Positions 1 to 8,407 of a DNA stretch of 64,000 nucleotides are shown here, one piece after another. The notes below the pieces were generated by a model, which was given only the letters and a program-made list of their open reading frames with translations, ran no database searches and was not told the origin of the DNA. The stretch comes from JAHEEL01 sp963700375 (lineage in GTDB: Bacteria; Actinomycetota; Acidimicrobiia; Spongiisociales; UBA5794). The position numbers and the translations under genes are program-made. Each line of letters opens with the position of its first letter. Positions within the stretch are counted from its first letter, which is position 1. The stretch is taken from assembly GCA_963700375.1 (NCBI GenBank), contig CAVOXF010000005.1, positions 186,001 through 250,000 of the forward strand, read 5' to 3'.

Positions 1-1122
1 AAGGCCTTCGAGGAACGAAAGGATTTCGGTCTCATACCTGGATCGGTCGACATTCCACAGATCTCCGTGGGCGCCCTGTTCGAATCGGATCAGCCGGGCG
101 AGATCCGGTCGTGCGGCGACGAACGCTTCGGTGATCGCTATGGGCGCGACCTCGTCGTGCGCGCCGTGCAGAGCGAGGATGGGCACGTCGAACTGGTCCG
201 CTCGGGCGACCTGGTCCAGTTCGTCCCATTCCATCCCGAACCGAAGCCTCGCCATCTGCTGCCCGAGTTCCCCCACCATCGTCGCAACCGGGCCCGAGTT
301 GTAGTTGAGGCTCCCGGCAAGGTCGAGCACCGGCGAATCGAAGACGACACCGCGCACCCTGCTGACCTGGTCCGACTCGTGCAGGAATGTGGACACCACC
401 TCGGCGCCGAGGTCGTGGCCAACCAGGATGTAGTCCTGGGCACCTTCGCGCTCTGCCAGGCGGATCGCGGCTTCCAGATCACGCCACTCCGTCAGTCCCC
501 AGGATCGAAGCCCCGACGGATCCTCCGGAGCACCGTCGTCGTTGCGATAGCTCACCACGAGTACCGGATACCCGGACTCAACGAGGCTCGGGATCATGCG
601 CAGCGCCTGTGTTCGGCTGTCCGTGCCCTTGCCGTGGGCGATGATGACCCAGGTCGAGCGCCGCCCGTCGATCAGCCAGGCGGGGAGGGGTCCAAGGTCG
701 CCCGGTGCCCGAACGTCGTCGAAGCCAAGTCCGAATGCCTCGGTCGGGTCCACCGGGAAGGCGTCCACATCGACTCGGCCGGTTGCACCGACCATGGTCT
801 CCTCGCCGTACGACGTTGCCGCCCATTCGGTCTCGGTCTCCGTTCGGCTGATCAGCGATGTCAGCTGGGTGTACGTCCCCTCGGTCTCGAATCCCCAGGT
901 ACCGCCCCGCGGCGGATCCTCGGAGCCGGCGATCACCATGCGCGCCGGTGGCGTGCGCAGCACCTCGATGTCGTATGGGCGATCGTCCGCCACGGGCAAC
1001 AGTACGTCGGAGCGGATCTGGTTGGCAGAGAGCCACGCCACCCCGAACAGGACGAGTGCCATCATCCCAATGCCGATGAGCACCGCGGTACCGGTCCAAC
1101 GAGGGAGCTTTCGAGTGACCAT
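1..1122 (-). CDS. Membrane-anchored alpha/beta hydrolase, 3' end cut by window edge
   Basis: The frame is open from ATG at 1122 to the first base of the window, so the C-terminus is missing (374 codons seen). An N-terminal hydrophobic segment (about residues 10-30) suggests a membrane anchor. An all-beta-looking region follows, then an alpha/beta hydrolase core from about residue 150 with the oxyanion strand VIIAHGKG. The nucleophile elbow reads GHDLG, with Asp near residue 237 where most esterases have Ser. A candidate acid Asp lies in HGAHDEVAP and a candidate His in GAHGDLW. Asp nucleophiles are known in epoxide hydrolases and haloalkane dehalogenases, but the architecture is not theirs, so the substrate is unknown. 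A TAGCCT box lies 9 nt before the start. Confidence 0.75.
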   Translation of the reverse strand, partial: MVTRKLPRWTGTAVLIGIGMMALVLFGVAWLSANQIRSDVLLPVADDRPYDIEVLRTPPARMVIAGSEDPPRGGTWGFETEGTYTQLTSLISRTETETEWAATSYGEETMVGATGRVDVDAFPVDPTEAFGLGFDDVRAPGDLGPLPAWLIDGRRSTWVIIAHGKGTDSRTQALRMIPSLVESGYPVLVVSYRNDDGAPEDPSGLRSWGLTEWRDLEAAIRLAEREGAQDYILVGHDLGAEVVSTFLHESDQVSRVRGVVFDSPVLDLAGSLNYNSGPVATMVGELGQQMARLRFGMEWDELDQVARADQFDVPILALHGAHDEVAPIAITEAFVAARPDLARLIRFEQGAHGDLWNVDRSRYETEILSFLEGL

Positions 1123-1131
1123 GTCGCTCCG

Positions 1132-1137
1132 AGGCTA
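1132..1137 (-). promoter_or_regulatory. Candidate -10 box (TAGCCT) for the alpha/beta hydrolase
   Basis: TANNNT hexamer ending 9 nt before the ATG at 1122. It fits the near-leaderless promoter spacing seen repeatedly in this window. No clear -35 box is visible. Confidence 0.35.
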
Positions 1138-1189
1138 TCCCCTCTCCCGGTATTGAGCCTGCGGGGCAGGCGGAAGCAGACGATCCACG

Positions 1190-1957
1190 CTACCGGCCCT
1201 CGAACAGAGGCTTCTCCTTGGAGAGGAAGGCGGCTACACCGACCCGTGCGTCGTTCGTCGCGAAGGACCTTTCGAACTCTGTTGCTTCGATCTCGAGGCC
1301 GTGGTCGAGCGGGGACCCGTACCCGCCTGCGATGGCACGCTTTGCCGCCGAGTACGCAACCGTCGGCCCCGATGCGAACTGGACGGCGTCCATCATCGCT
1401 GCCTCGAGGAGGGTGTCCCCCGTGACGACCTTGTCGGCGAGTCCGATCCGCTGCGCCTCCTCGGCGACGACTTGTCGGCCGCTCATGCACAGCTCGAGCG
1501 CACGCTGATACCCGACCAGCCGGGGAAGCCGCTGCGTTCCCCCGGCACCGGGGATGATCCCGAGCAGGATCTCGGGCTGTCCAACGCGTGCATCGTCCGC
1601 CAGGTATCGAAAGTCGGCGCCCATGGCCAGTTCGAGACCGCCCCCGAGGGCGAATCCCCGGACCGCCGCGATCGTCGGCTTGTCGAGTCGCTCGAGTCGT
1701 GTCACGACGGCTGACAACGCGGCGGCGAGATCGGGTTCGGCATTGCCGTCGAACGCCGCCTGAAACCCGGAAATGTCGGCCCCGGCGGCGAAATGCGGGC
1801 TCCCGGTGATGATGACCGCCCGGACGTCCGGATCTGCTGCGGCGTCGAGCGCGTCGCCAATGGCGGCCACAAGGACGGCATTGAGCGCATTCACCGGGGG
1901 TCGGCAAAGCGTGATGGTGGCCACAGCGCCCGAGATGGTGTACTCGACGAGACTCAC
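1190..1957 (-). CDS. Enoyl-CoA hydratase/isomerase (crotonase family)
   Basis: This 255-residue crotonase matches the usual family length. It has the oxyanion-hole segments HFAAGADI and ALGGGLELAM. Both Glu residues used by true hydratases are present, one in GGGLELAM and one in GQPEILLGIIPGAGG, so it should hydrate 2-enoyl-CoA in fatty acid or amino acid breakdown. The start is GTG at 1957 with a strong ribosome site (GGAGGG) 6 nt upstream; 33 nt separate it from the MeaB-type gene upstream, so the two probably share a transcript. The acyl-chain preference cannot be read from the sequence. Confidence 0.88.
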   Translation of the reverse strand: MSLVEYTISGAVATITLCRPPVNALNAVLVAAIGDALDAAADPDVRAVIITGSPHFAAGADISGFQAAFDGNAEPDLAAALSAVVTRLERLDKPTIAAVRGFALGGGLELAMGADFRYLADDARVGQPEILLGIIPGAGGTQRLPRLVGYQRALELCMSGRQVVAEEAQRIGLADKVVTGDTLLEAAMMDAVQFASGPTVAYSAAKRAIAGGYGSPLDHGLEIEATEFERSFATNDARVGVAAFLSKEKPLFEGR

Positions 1958-1990
1958 GGCATTCCCTCCAACACTCGCGTGGGTGTGAGG

Positions 1991-2905
1991 CTACAGCGCG
2001 TCGACAATCCCGTCCGCCGCCGACCACGGATCGACATCGCGTGCGACGACTCGGTCGAGAAGCACGTCGCTGGTCGCGCCGAGTTGGGCTCTCCTGCGCA
2101 GCCCCGACCTCACCGCCGCCTCGATCTCGGTCAGGGCGCGGGTGCGGCGGAGATGGGCGAGCGCCTCACTCTCGGTGAGGTAGCGGCGATGGTCAGTGAT
2201 CGCAAGAAGCAGTCCGCCGATCCCCGTTCCATCGGTTGCGATCGTCGTCACGATGGGCGGACGCCATGGTCGGGGGGGTCCGGCGTCGAGCATTCGATTG
2301 AGATCGGCAACAGCTTCGGGCGCGCCTGGCCGGTCCGCCTTGTTCACCACGAAGATGTCTCCGATCTCGAGCAGTCCGGCCTTCGCCGCTTGGATCGAGT
2401 CGCCCCAGCCCGGATTGACCGTGACGACGACCGTGTCCGCCGACGCGGCGACATCGACCTCGGCCTGCCCGACACCGACCGTCTCGATGATCACCTCGTC
2501 GAATCCGACGCCGTCAAGCAGTGCGACGACGCGCGGTGTCGAGTCGGCGAGTCCTCCAAGGTGTCCTCGGTTCGCCATTGACCTGATGTAGACGCGAGGG
2601 TCGTCGGTGTGGCGCTGCATCCGTATCCGGTCTCCGAGCACCGCTCCGCCGGTGAAGGGACTCGACGGGTCGACGGCGATGACGGCGACGCTTCCGTGTT
2701 CGACAGCGTGGCCGACGAGTCCGTCGACGAGTGTGGACTTGCCGGCGCCGGGGGCTCCCGTGATCCCGGTGACCCAGGCCGATCCGCCGGCCGGGTATAC
2801 CTCGGCAAGGACCTGCCGCCCCTCGGCGGTGTCATCCTCGACGAGGCTGACGAGGCGGGCAAGCGAACGGCGGTCACCTTGTCTGGCGCGTTCAACGAGC
2901 ATCAC
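1991..2905 (-). CDS. meaB: MeaB/ArgK-type P-loop GTPase, methylmalonyl-CoA mutase chaperone
   Basis: 304-residue G3E-family GTPase. The P-loop is GAPGAGKST (near residue 50), followed by VDPSSPFTGGAVLGDR, the switch-like ETVGVGQAE and the guanine-specificity motif NKAD. This layout is typical of MeaB/ArgK proteins, which load and protect adenosylcobalamin-dependent acyl-CoA mutases. At 304 residues it is slightly shorter than many homologues. No mutase subunit lies in the window. The enoyl-CoA hydratase downstream fits a propionate or acyl-CoA role. The first codon is GTG at 2905, directly followed by ATG; a -10 box 7 nt upstream points to a leaderless message. Confidence 0.88.
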   Translation of the reverse strand: MMLVERARQGDRRSLARLVSLVEDDTAEGRQVLAEVYPAGGSAWVTGITGAPGAGKSTLVDGLVGHAVEHGSVAVIAVDPSSPFTGGAVLGDRIRMQRHTDDPRVYIRSMANRGHLGGLADSTPRVVALLDGVGFDEVIIETVGVGQAEVDVAASADTVVVTVNPGWGDSIQAAKAGLLEIGDIFVVNKADRPGAPEAVADLNRMLDAGPPRPWRPPIVTTIATDGTGIGGLLLAITDHRRYLTESEALAHLRRTRALTEIEAAVRSGLRRRAQLGATSDVLLDRVVARDVDPWSAADGIVDAL

Positions 2906-2912
2906 GCGGACA

Positions 2913-2918
2913 GGTTAC
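2913..2918 (-). promoter_or_regulatory. Candidate leaderless -10 box (TAACCT) for meaB
   Basis: TAACCT followed by 7 nt and then GTG at 2905. The same hexamer and spacing occur before murA, and similar spacing recurs at other starts in this window. Confidence 0.5.
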
Positions 2919-2950
2919 GGTCGAAGTGGTCTCGCGGGGCGCGACGCGAC

Positions 2951-3253
2951 TCAGATGGCCTCGACGGTGCTCACACCCGGAACGCGATCGCGCAGGATGC
3001 GTTCGATGCCGGCAGTCAGCGTCATCGTCGAAAGCGGACAACCCCCGCAGGCCCCAACGAGTTGGAGGGTGACCTTGCCGTTCTCCGCACCGAGCAGCAC
3101 GAGGTCTCCCCCGTCGGCTTGGAGGGCGGGGCGGATGTACTCGAGGGTTGTCTCGAGCAGCGACAGATCGATCTCTCCCGCACCATCAAACCCCGTATCG
3201 GGCTTGTCCGTCGGAGAAGCGATCTCGATGACGTTCTCTTGCTCTACGACCAT
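2951..3253 (-). CDS. NifU C-terminal-domain Fe-S scaffold protein
   Basis: 100-residue protein consisting of little more than a NifU C-terminal (Nfu) domain. The cluster ligands are in the CxxC motif of VGACGGCPLSTMTL. Members hold and deliver [4Fe-4S] clusters to apoproteins. The KorAB oxidoreductase in this window is one likely type of client, though not adjacent. The ATG at 3253 is preceded at 6 nt by TAGCTT, which suggests leaderless initiation. It lies between meaB and murA, all on the minus strand. Confidence 0.85.
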   Translation of the reverse strand: MVVEQENVIEIASPTDKPDTGFDGAGEIDLSLLETTLEYIRPALQADGGDLVLLGAENGKVTLQLVGACGGCPLSTMTLTAGIERILRDRVPGVSTVEAI

Positions 3254-3259
3254 GGCTAC

Positions 3260-3265
3260 AAGCTA
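3260..3265 (-). promoter_or_regulatory. Candidate leaderless -10 box (TAGCTT) for the NifU-like gene
   Basis: TAGCTT ends 6 nt before the ATG at 3253, the spacing expected if transcription begins at the start codon. Confidence 0.45.
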
Positions 3266-3315
3266 ACCCCGGACGACTCGCTAATGGGACGACGCAGCGG
3301 TCGGCGGATCGGGCG

Positions 3316-4578
3316 CTATGCCCTTTCGATGTGCGCACCGAGCGACTGAAGGTGTCCGACAAAACCGTCGTATCCGCGGTCCACATGGTGGGCTCCGACG
3401 ATCGTGGTTGTTCCGTCGGCGCGGAGGCCTGCAATCGTCAGGGCGGCAGCGGCTCTGATGTCGCACCCATCGACCTCGCAGCCGCTCAATTCGGCGACAC
3501 CCCGAATCACGATGTGCTGGCCGTCGGTGTGGATGTCGGCGCCCATCCGGTTGAGTTCTCCGATGTACCGGAACCGGGCCGCGTACACATTCTCGGTCGC
3601 GATCGATGTTCCGTCGGCGACGGAGAGCAGTGCGACCATCTGAGGATGCATGTCGGTGTGATAGCCGGGGAACGGCAGAGTCGCAAAGTCGATCGGATCT
3701 GGTCGGTCGGGTCCGATCACGGTGATCCAGTCGTCACCGGACGTGATATCCGCCCCCGCGTCCGCGAGTTTGCTCATCTCCATACGGAGGTGCTGCGGGA
3801 CGCAGTCACGGATCGTGACCGTACCGCCCGTCATCGCACCGGCAAAGATGTACGTGCCGGCCTCGAGCCGATCCGGCACGACCCGGTGATCGGCCGGATG
3901 AAGGTCGGAGACTCCGGTGATCACCACCGTCGACGTACCGGCACCTTCGATCTTGGCGCCCATCTCGACAAGATACGCGGCAAGGTCTGCGAGTTCGGGC
4001 TCGCGGGCCGCGTTGCCGATGGTGGTGGTCCCTTCGGCGAGGACGGAGGCGAGGAGGATGTTCTCGGTTGCCCCTACCGACGGGAACTCGAGGTAGATGT
4101 CGGCGCCGTGGAGGCCGTCCGGGGCAGTCGCTCGCAGCACGCCATGCTGAAGCTCGAAAACGGCACCGAGGTCTTCAAGTCCACCGAGGTGCAGATCGAT
4201 AGGGCGCGAACCGAAGTCGTCACCACCGGGAAGCGCAACGCGTGCCTCGCCGGTGCGAGCGAGGAGGGTGCCGAGGATGAGGATCGAGGCCCGCATCTGG
4301 CGGACGAGGTTGAGCGGCGCTTCCGGGTTCGGATCTTCCGGTACGACGATCTCGAGCGTGGTCGCGTCCCGCTCGCACGTTGCTCCGACGTGACGAAGCA
4401 CCCTGCCCATGATCTCGACGTCGAGGATTCGCGGTACGTTCAAGAGATGGTGGGTCCCGGGCGCGAGCAGCGTTGCCACCATGTGTTTGAGGGCCGCATT
4501 CTTCGCCCCGAGGACGGAGAGCTCCCCCTCGAGCGGTGTTCCGCCTACAACACGCAGCGTCTCAACACGACCGTCCAT
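3316..4578 (-). CDS. murA: UDP-N-acetylglucosamine 1-carboxyvinyltransferase MurA, Asp variant
   Basis: 420-residue enolpyruvyl transferase that adds phosphoenolpyruvate to UDP-GlcNAc, the first committed step of peptidoglycan synthesis. The Lys-Asn pair of GAKNAAL lies at residues 26-27, and the conserved Arg is in DIRAAAAL near the C-terminus. At the active-site loop LPGGDDFGSRP the usual Cys is Asp120. The same replacement occurs in mycobacterial MurA and gives intrinsic fosfomycin resistance, because the drug alkylates the Cys. The open frame continues upstream to 4824, but ATG at 4578 matches the family N-terminus and has TAACCT 7 nt before it. Confidence 0.95.
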   Translation of the reverse strand: MDGRVETLRVVGGTPLEGELSVLGAKNAALKHMVATLLAPGTHHLLNVPRILDVEIMGRVLRHVGATCERDATTLEIVVPEDPNPEAPLNLVRQMRASILILGTLLARTGEARVALPGGDDFGSRPIDLHLGGLEDLGAVFELQHGVLRATAPDGLHGADIYLEFPSVGATENILLASVLAEGTTTIGNAAREPELADLAAYLVEMGAKIEGAGTSTVVITGVSDLHPADHRVVPDRLEAGTYIFAGAMTGGTVTIRDCVPQHLRMEMSKLADAGADITSGDDWITVIGPDRPDPIDFATLPFPGYHTDMHPQMVALLSVADGTSIATENVYAARFRYIGELNRMGADIHTDGQHIVIRGVAELSGCEVDGCDIRAAAALTIAGLRADGTTTIVGAHHVDRGYDGFVGHLQSLGAHIERA

Positions 4579-4585
4579 GGAGAGA

Positions 4586-4591
4586 AGGTTA
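4586..4591 (-). promoter_or_regulatory. Candidate leaderless -10 box (TAACCT) for murA
   Basis: TAACCT followed by 7 nt and then ATG at 4578. It supports choosing this start over the upstream open frame. Confidence 0.5.
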
Positions 4592-4811
4592 GGGACCGAC
4601 GGACAAACCGCGAGGGTCTTCGACCCGAGCCACCAGCTACCCCGTCGCTGCTTCCGGTCTGGATGTGATTTCAGCCTCGGCCGACATCGCTCACCGCGAG
4701 AACGAATACGGCCGTGAATAGACGCCTGGGCGCGCCCGGATTCGTCCTGGTTGTCGGCAGCTGGTTGCTCTCCCATCACTACGCTCACCCTCACTCGACA
4801 AGGAGCACATC

Positions 4812-5261
4812 TTGCGTGTTGCAATGGGTACGGATCACGGCGGGTACGCCCTGAAGGAGGATCTCAAGGGTCGGTTGATCGCCGCCGGCTACGAGGTGCT
4901 CGACTTCGGCACGGATTCCGAGGACTCGGTGGACTACCCCGACTTCGTTGGTCCGGCTGCTCGTGCGGTGGCGTCCGGCGATGCCGATCGGGGTGTCGTC
5001 CTCTGCGGTTCGGGTGCGGGCGCGTCGATCACTGCAGGAAAGATCACCGGCATTCGTGCGGCGATCGTCCACGACGCCTACACGGCCCACCAGGCGGTAG
5101 AACACGACGGCATGAATGTGATCGCCCTCGGCGGGCGGGTGATCGGGCCGGAGCCGGCCTGGGAGATCGTCCAGGCGTTCCTCAATGCCGAATTCTCCGG
5201 TGGAGAACGCCATGTGCGCCGGGTCGCGAAGGTCGACGAGATCGACCGATCGCGCTCATAG
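4812..5261 (+). CDS. rpiB: Ribose-5-phosphate isomerase B (housekeeping copy)
   Basis: 149-residue RpiB/LacAB-type isomerase interconverting ribose 5-phosphate and ribulose 5-phosphate. The substrate loop TDHGGYALK is at residues 7-15. The catalytic Cys65 is in VLCGSGAGASITAGK, so this copy has the classical Cys base. The start is TTG at 4812, about 7 nt after an AAGGAG ribosome site, and gives the expected N-terminus MRVAMGTDHGG. It lies 72 nt upstream of ppk1. A second, divergent RpiB is encoded in the BMC operon at 14327-14923. Confidence 0.93.
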   Translation: MRVAMGTDHGGYALKEDLKGRLIAAGYEVLDFGTDSEDSVDYPDFVGPAARAVASGDADRGVVLCGSGAGASITAGKITGIRAAIVHDAYTAHQAVEHDGMNVIALGGRVIGPEPAWEIVQAFLNAEFSGGERHVRRVAKVDEIDRSRS

Positions 5262-5300
5262 AGAGCCCGCACCGTCCCCTCGTCATATCGGACGCCTCAG

Positions 5301-5306
5301 TAGGAT
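5301..5306 (+). promoter_or_regulatory. Candidate -10 box (TAGGAT) upstream of ppk1
   Basis: TANNNT hexamer 27 nt before the ATG at 5334 in the rpiB-ppk1 spacer. Weak evidence on its own. Confidence 0.25.
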
Positions 5307-5333
5307 GCACGGCGTCCCCCACCTGTGAGACCG

Positions 5334-7427
5334 ATGGACCCGACCAACAACACTCCCTATGTCAACCGCGAGCTGTCATTGCTCGCGTTTCAAGAGAGGG
5401 TGTTCGCGCTGGCCGTGGCACCGGACCGGCCGTTGCTCGAACGGGTCAAGTTCATCGCCATCGTCTCGTCGAACCTCGACGAGTTCCACCAGGTACGGGT
5501 CGCCGGCCTGCTCGAACAGGCCGAGAGCGGGGTCACCACGTCGGGTCCCGACGGTCTGACACCGCGGCAGCAGCTTGCCGCGATCCACGAGCGCGTCACC
5601 GCTCTCAGCACCGAGATCGACCGCCTGTTCAACGAGGACGTTCGACCGACGCTCGCTGTCGAAGGCATCGAGATCGTCGACTACGTCGAGTTGGGCGTCG
5701 ACGACCGAACGGACCTCGACGCCGTGTTCGAGGATTCGATCTTCCCGGTATTGACGCCGCTCGCCGTTGATCCCTCACACCCGTTCCCATTCATCTCCGA
5801 TCTGTCGCTGAACCTGGCCGTCCTCCTCAGCGATCCAGGTACCAAGACCCAGCGCTTCGCGAGGGTCAAGATCCCGCCGAATGTGCCGCGGTTCATCCGC
5901 CTGGCGGATGGGCACCGATTCGTACCGATCGAGCAGATCGTGAGCCACCACCTGGGGCGGTTGTTCGGAGGACTCGATGTGGTGAGCACATCGACCTTCC
6001 GCGTCACTCGCAGCGCCGATCTCGCCGTCGAGGAGGAAGAGGCCAGCGACCTGCTCCGGGCGATCGAAAGCGAGCTGCGCTACCGCCAGCGCGCGGCCCA
6101 GGCAGTCCGCCTCGAGGTCGAGGACGGCATCGCCGAGAACGTCCTCGAACTTCTGCTCCACGGACTGCAGTTGACCCGTGACGAAGTGTACGTGCGCCAC
6201 GCCCCGCTCGGCCTTGCCGGACTGTGGAGCGTCTACAGCCTCGACCGCCCCGACCTCAAGGAGCACGCGTCGCCGCCGACGACCCAGCCGAGGCTCGCCG
6301 AACGGAGCGGACGGACCGTCGACTGGTTTGCCGAACTGCGCAAGGGCGACATCCTCGTTCACTACCCGTACGAATCCTTCGCCACATCCACGGGTTCATT
6401 CCTCGCTCAAGCTGCCGCAGATCCGGATGTCCTCGCGATCAAGCAGACGCTCTACCGCACGTCGATACCGGACGATCCTGCGATCGGCGGTGAAGAGGCG
6501 GTCGTCCGCAGCTTGATCGAGGCGGCGGAGGCGAACAAGCAGGTCGTGGTGCTCGTCGAGTTGAAGGCGCGCTTCGATGAGGCGGCCAACATCAACTGGG
6601 CGAAGATGCTCGAATCGGCCGGGGTCCATGTCGTCTACGGGGTCCAAGGCTTGAAGACCCACACGAAGACGCTGCTCGTCGTGCGACGCGAGAAGGACGG
6701 GATCCGGCGCTACTCGCATGTCGGCACCGGGAACTTCAATCCCAATACGGCCAGGATCTACGAGGACATCGGCCTCTATACGGCCGACGAGGACATCGGC
6801 GCCGACCTCTCCGAGTTGTTCAACCATCTGACGGGCTACGCCCGCCCGGCCAGCTACCGAAGGCTCGTCGTCGCCCCCGACTTCCTCCGGCCGATAATCA
6901 TCGAGAGGATCCGGGAGCAAGCGGCGCTCGGACCCGACGGCCACATCCTCATGAAGTCGAACCACATCGTCGACACCGAGGTCATCGACGAGCTCTACGC
7001 CGCCTCGGCAACCGGATGCCGGATCGAACTGATCGTTCGCGGCAACTGCTCGGTTCGCCCGGGTGTCCCCGGCCTCTCCGAGATGATCACGCTGCGTTCG
7101 ATCGTCGGCCGATTCCTCGAGCACTCCCGGATCTACCGCTTCGGGAACCCGGGAGCGGACGCCGTCTACTACATTGGCTCGGCCGACATGATGCAACGGA
7201 ATCTCAACAACCGGGTCGAAGCCCTGGTTCCGGTCACCGACCCGCGGCTCAAGCTGCGACTCGAAGAGATCATCGATGTCGAGCTCTCCGACGACGTACT
7301 CGCCTGGGGGGCAAATCCCGACGGCACGTGGACCAAGGTCGCATCCGAACGCGGAATCGACACTCATCAGACGCTGCTCGACCTCGCGGTAGAGCGGGCC
7401 CGAGGCGAGATTGCGTATCCGTCATGA
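5334..7427 (+). CDS. ppk1: Polyphosphate kinase 1
   Basis: 697-residue PPK1, which makes polyphosphate from ATP reversibly. The N-terminal domain begins with YVNRELSLLAFQERV and contains SSNLDEFHQVR. The autophosphorylated His462 sits in SHVGTGNFNP. A second catalytic region has SVRPGVPGLSE and IGSADMMQRNLNNRVE. Length and motif order are those of full-length enzymes. ATG at 5334 is preferred over the in-frame start at 5325 because it puts the N-terminus at the family position. Its TGA overlaps the ATG of the next gene (ATGA), so it is translationally coupled to the MutT1-like gene. Confidence 0.96.
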   Translation: MDPTNNTPYVNRELSLLAFQERVFALAVAPDRPLLERVKFIAIVSSNLDEFHQVRVAGLLEQAESGVTTSGPDGLTPRQQLAAIHERVTALSTEIDRLFNEDVRPTLAVEGIEIVDYVELGVDDRTDLDAVFEDSIFPVLTPLAVDPSHPFPFISDLSLNLAVLLSDPGTKTQRFARVKIPPNVPRFIRLADGHRFVPIEQIVSHHLGRLFGGLDVVSTSTFRVTRSADLAVEEEEASDLLRAIESELRYRQRAAQAVRLEVEDGIAENVLELLLHGLQLTRDEVYVRHAPLGLAGLWSVYSLDRPDLKEHASPPTTQPRLAERSGRTVDWFAELRKGDILVHYPYESFATSTGSFLAQAAADPDVLAIKQTLYRTSIPDDPAIGGEEAVVRSLIEAAEANKQVVVLVELKARFDEAANINWAKMLESAGVHVVYGVQGLKTHTKTLLVVRREKDGIRRYSHVGTGNFNPNTARIYEDIGLYTADEDIGADLSELFNHLTGYARPASYRRLVVAPDFLRPIIIERIREQAALGPDGHILMKSNHIVDTEVIDELYAASATGCRIELIVRGNCSVRPGVPGLSEMITLRSIVGRFLEHSRIYRFGNPGADAVYYIGSADMMQRNLNNRVEALVPVTDPRLKLRLEEIIDVELSDDVLAWGANPDGTWTKVASERGIDTHQTLLDLAVERARGEIAYPS

Positions 7428-8314
7428 GTCCCGAACGCTTCCGCGCTTCGATCATGGCCGCCGGCGGAGTCCTCCATCGCCAGACCACCGACGGCGCCCG
7501 CGAGTTCCTCTTGGTGCACCGCCCGACGTACGACGACTGGTCCCTGCCGAAAGGGAAGCTCAATCGCAGGGAAGGCTTTCTCGAGGCCGCTCTTCGAGAG
7601 GTTCGAGAAGAGACCGGGATCCAGGGGAACCGCCCGGTCGAGGTCGGTTCGGTCGGCTACGAGACCGACGCCGGGAACCGCAAGGTCGTTCGCTGGTGGC
7701 ACATGGAGATGGTTGGCGGCAAGTTCCGACCGAACCGGGAAGTCGATGAGGTCGCCTGGCTCTCGCTCCGCAGCGCGACCAAGCGACTGCAGTACACGAA
7801 CGACCAGATGGTGGTGAGCCGAGCGGACGAGCTAACGGACGATCCGACCCACTCGAGGATCTATCTCACACGACACGCCAAAGCCGCAGTGAAGGCACGG
7901 TGGAAGGACAAGGACCGCAAGCGTCCCCTCGACCAGCGGGGGCGGAAGCAGGCGATCGATCTAGCGGTCCGGTTCAAGGCCCATCCGGTCACTCGGATTC
8001 TCACGGCCGACTCGCAGCGATGTATCCAAACGGCCAAACCGCTGGTCAACGCTATCCACATGCCGGCCATCCTTGACCGTCGGCTGCGGATCGGTGGCAG
8101 TACGGAAGGCCTGCTCGAGCTCCTGCGGCAGCTTCAGGGAGAGTCGGCCGTCGTGGTCACCCACGGCGAGGTGATCGGACCCGTCGTACACATGCTCGCA
8201 GAGGAAGGCGTCGATCTCGACGGCCCGAACGAGTGGAAGAAGGGCTCGGTCTGGGTCCTCGAATCGCGGAAGGGCCGGATCCGGTCCGGCAGGTACGTCC
8301 CCCCAAAACGCTAG
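7424..8314 (+). CDS. mutT1: NUDIX hydrolase fused to histidine phosphatase, MutT1-like
   Basis: 296-residue two-domain protein. The N-terminal NUDIX domain (about residues 6-130) carries the box G(x5)E(x7)REVREETGI, starting at GKLNRREGF. The C-terminal domain (about 143-296) starts with the phosphohistidine motif YLTRHAKA and has a second conserved His in VVTHGEV. The mycobacterial MutT1 proteins of the same make-up hydrolyse 8-oxo-(d)GTP and diadenosine polyphosphates and are encoded next to ppk1, as here. The start overlaps the ppk1 stop by 4 nt. Confidence 0.88.
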   Translation: MSPERFRASIMAAGGVLHRQTTDGAREFLLVHRPTYDDWSLPKGKLNRREGFLEAALREVREETGIQGNRPVEVGSVGYETDAGNRKVVRWWHMEMVGGKFRPNREVDEVAWLSLRSATKRLQYTNDQMVVSRADELTDDPTHSRIYLTRHAKAAVKARWKDKDRKRPLDQRGRKQAIDLAVRFKAHPVTRILTADSQRCIQTAKPLVNAIHMPAILDRRLRIGGSTEGLLELLRQLQGESAVVVTHGEVIGPVVHMLAEEGVDLDGPNEWKKGSVWVLESRKGRIRSGRYVPPKR

Positions 8315-8370
8315 CGCTGCGAACCCAGGGTTCTCCACCTCGTATGTGGCGCTGTGAACCCTGGGTTCGT
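8315..8370. repeat. Two tandem copies of a palindromic element
   Basis: Two near-identical units of about 20 bp lie 35 bp apart between converging genes. Each contains a 13-bp palindrome, GAACCC-N-GGGTTC, at 8321-8333 and 8356-8368. They differ in the centre base (A or T) and at one flanking position. Either could form a short hairpin, giving a weak two-way terminator, or could be a paired protein site. No U-tract follows, so the function is open. Confidence 0.6.
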
Positions 8371-8407
8371 GACCTTGTATATGACGCCGACAGCCCGCGG
8401 AATCGAG

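Noticed and set aside
67..1425. Plus-strand 452-codon frame at the window start
   Set aside because: It spans two well-supported minus-strand genes and has no domain.
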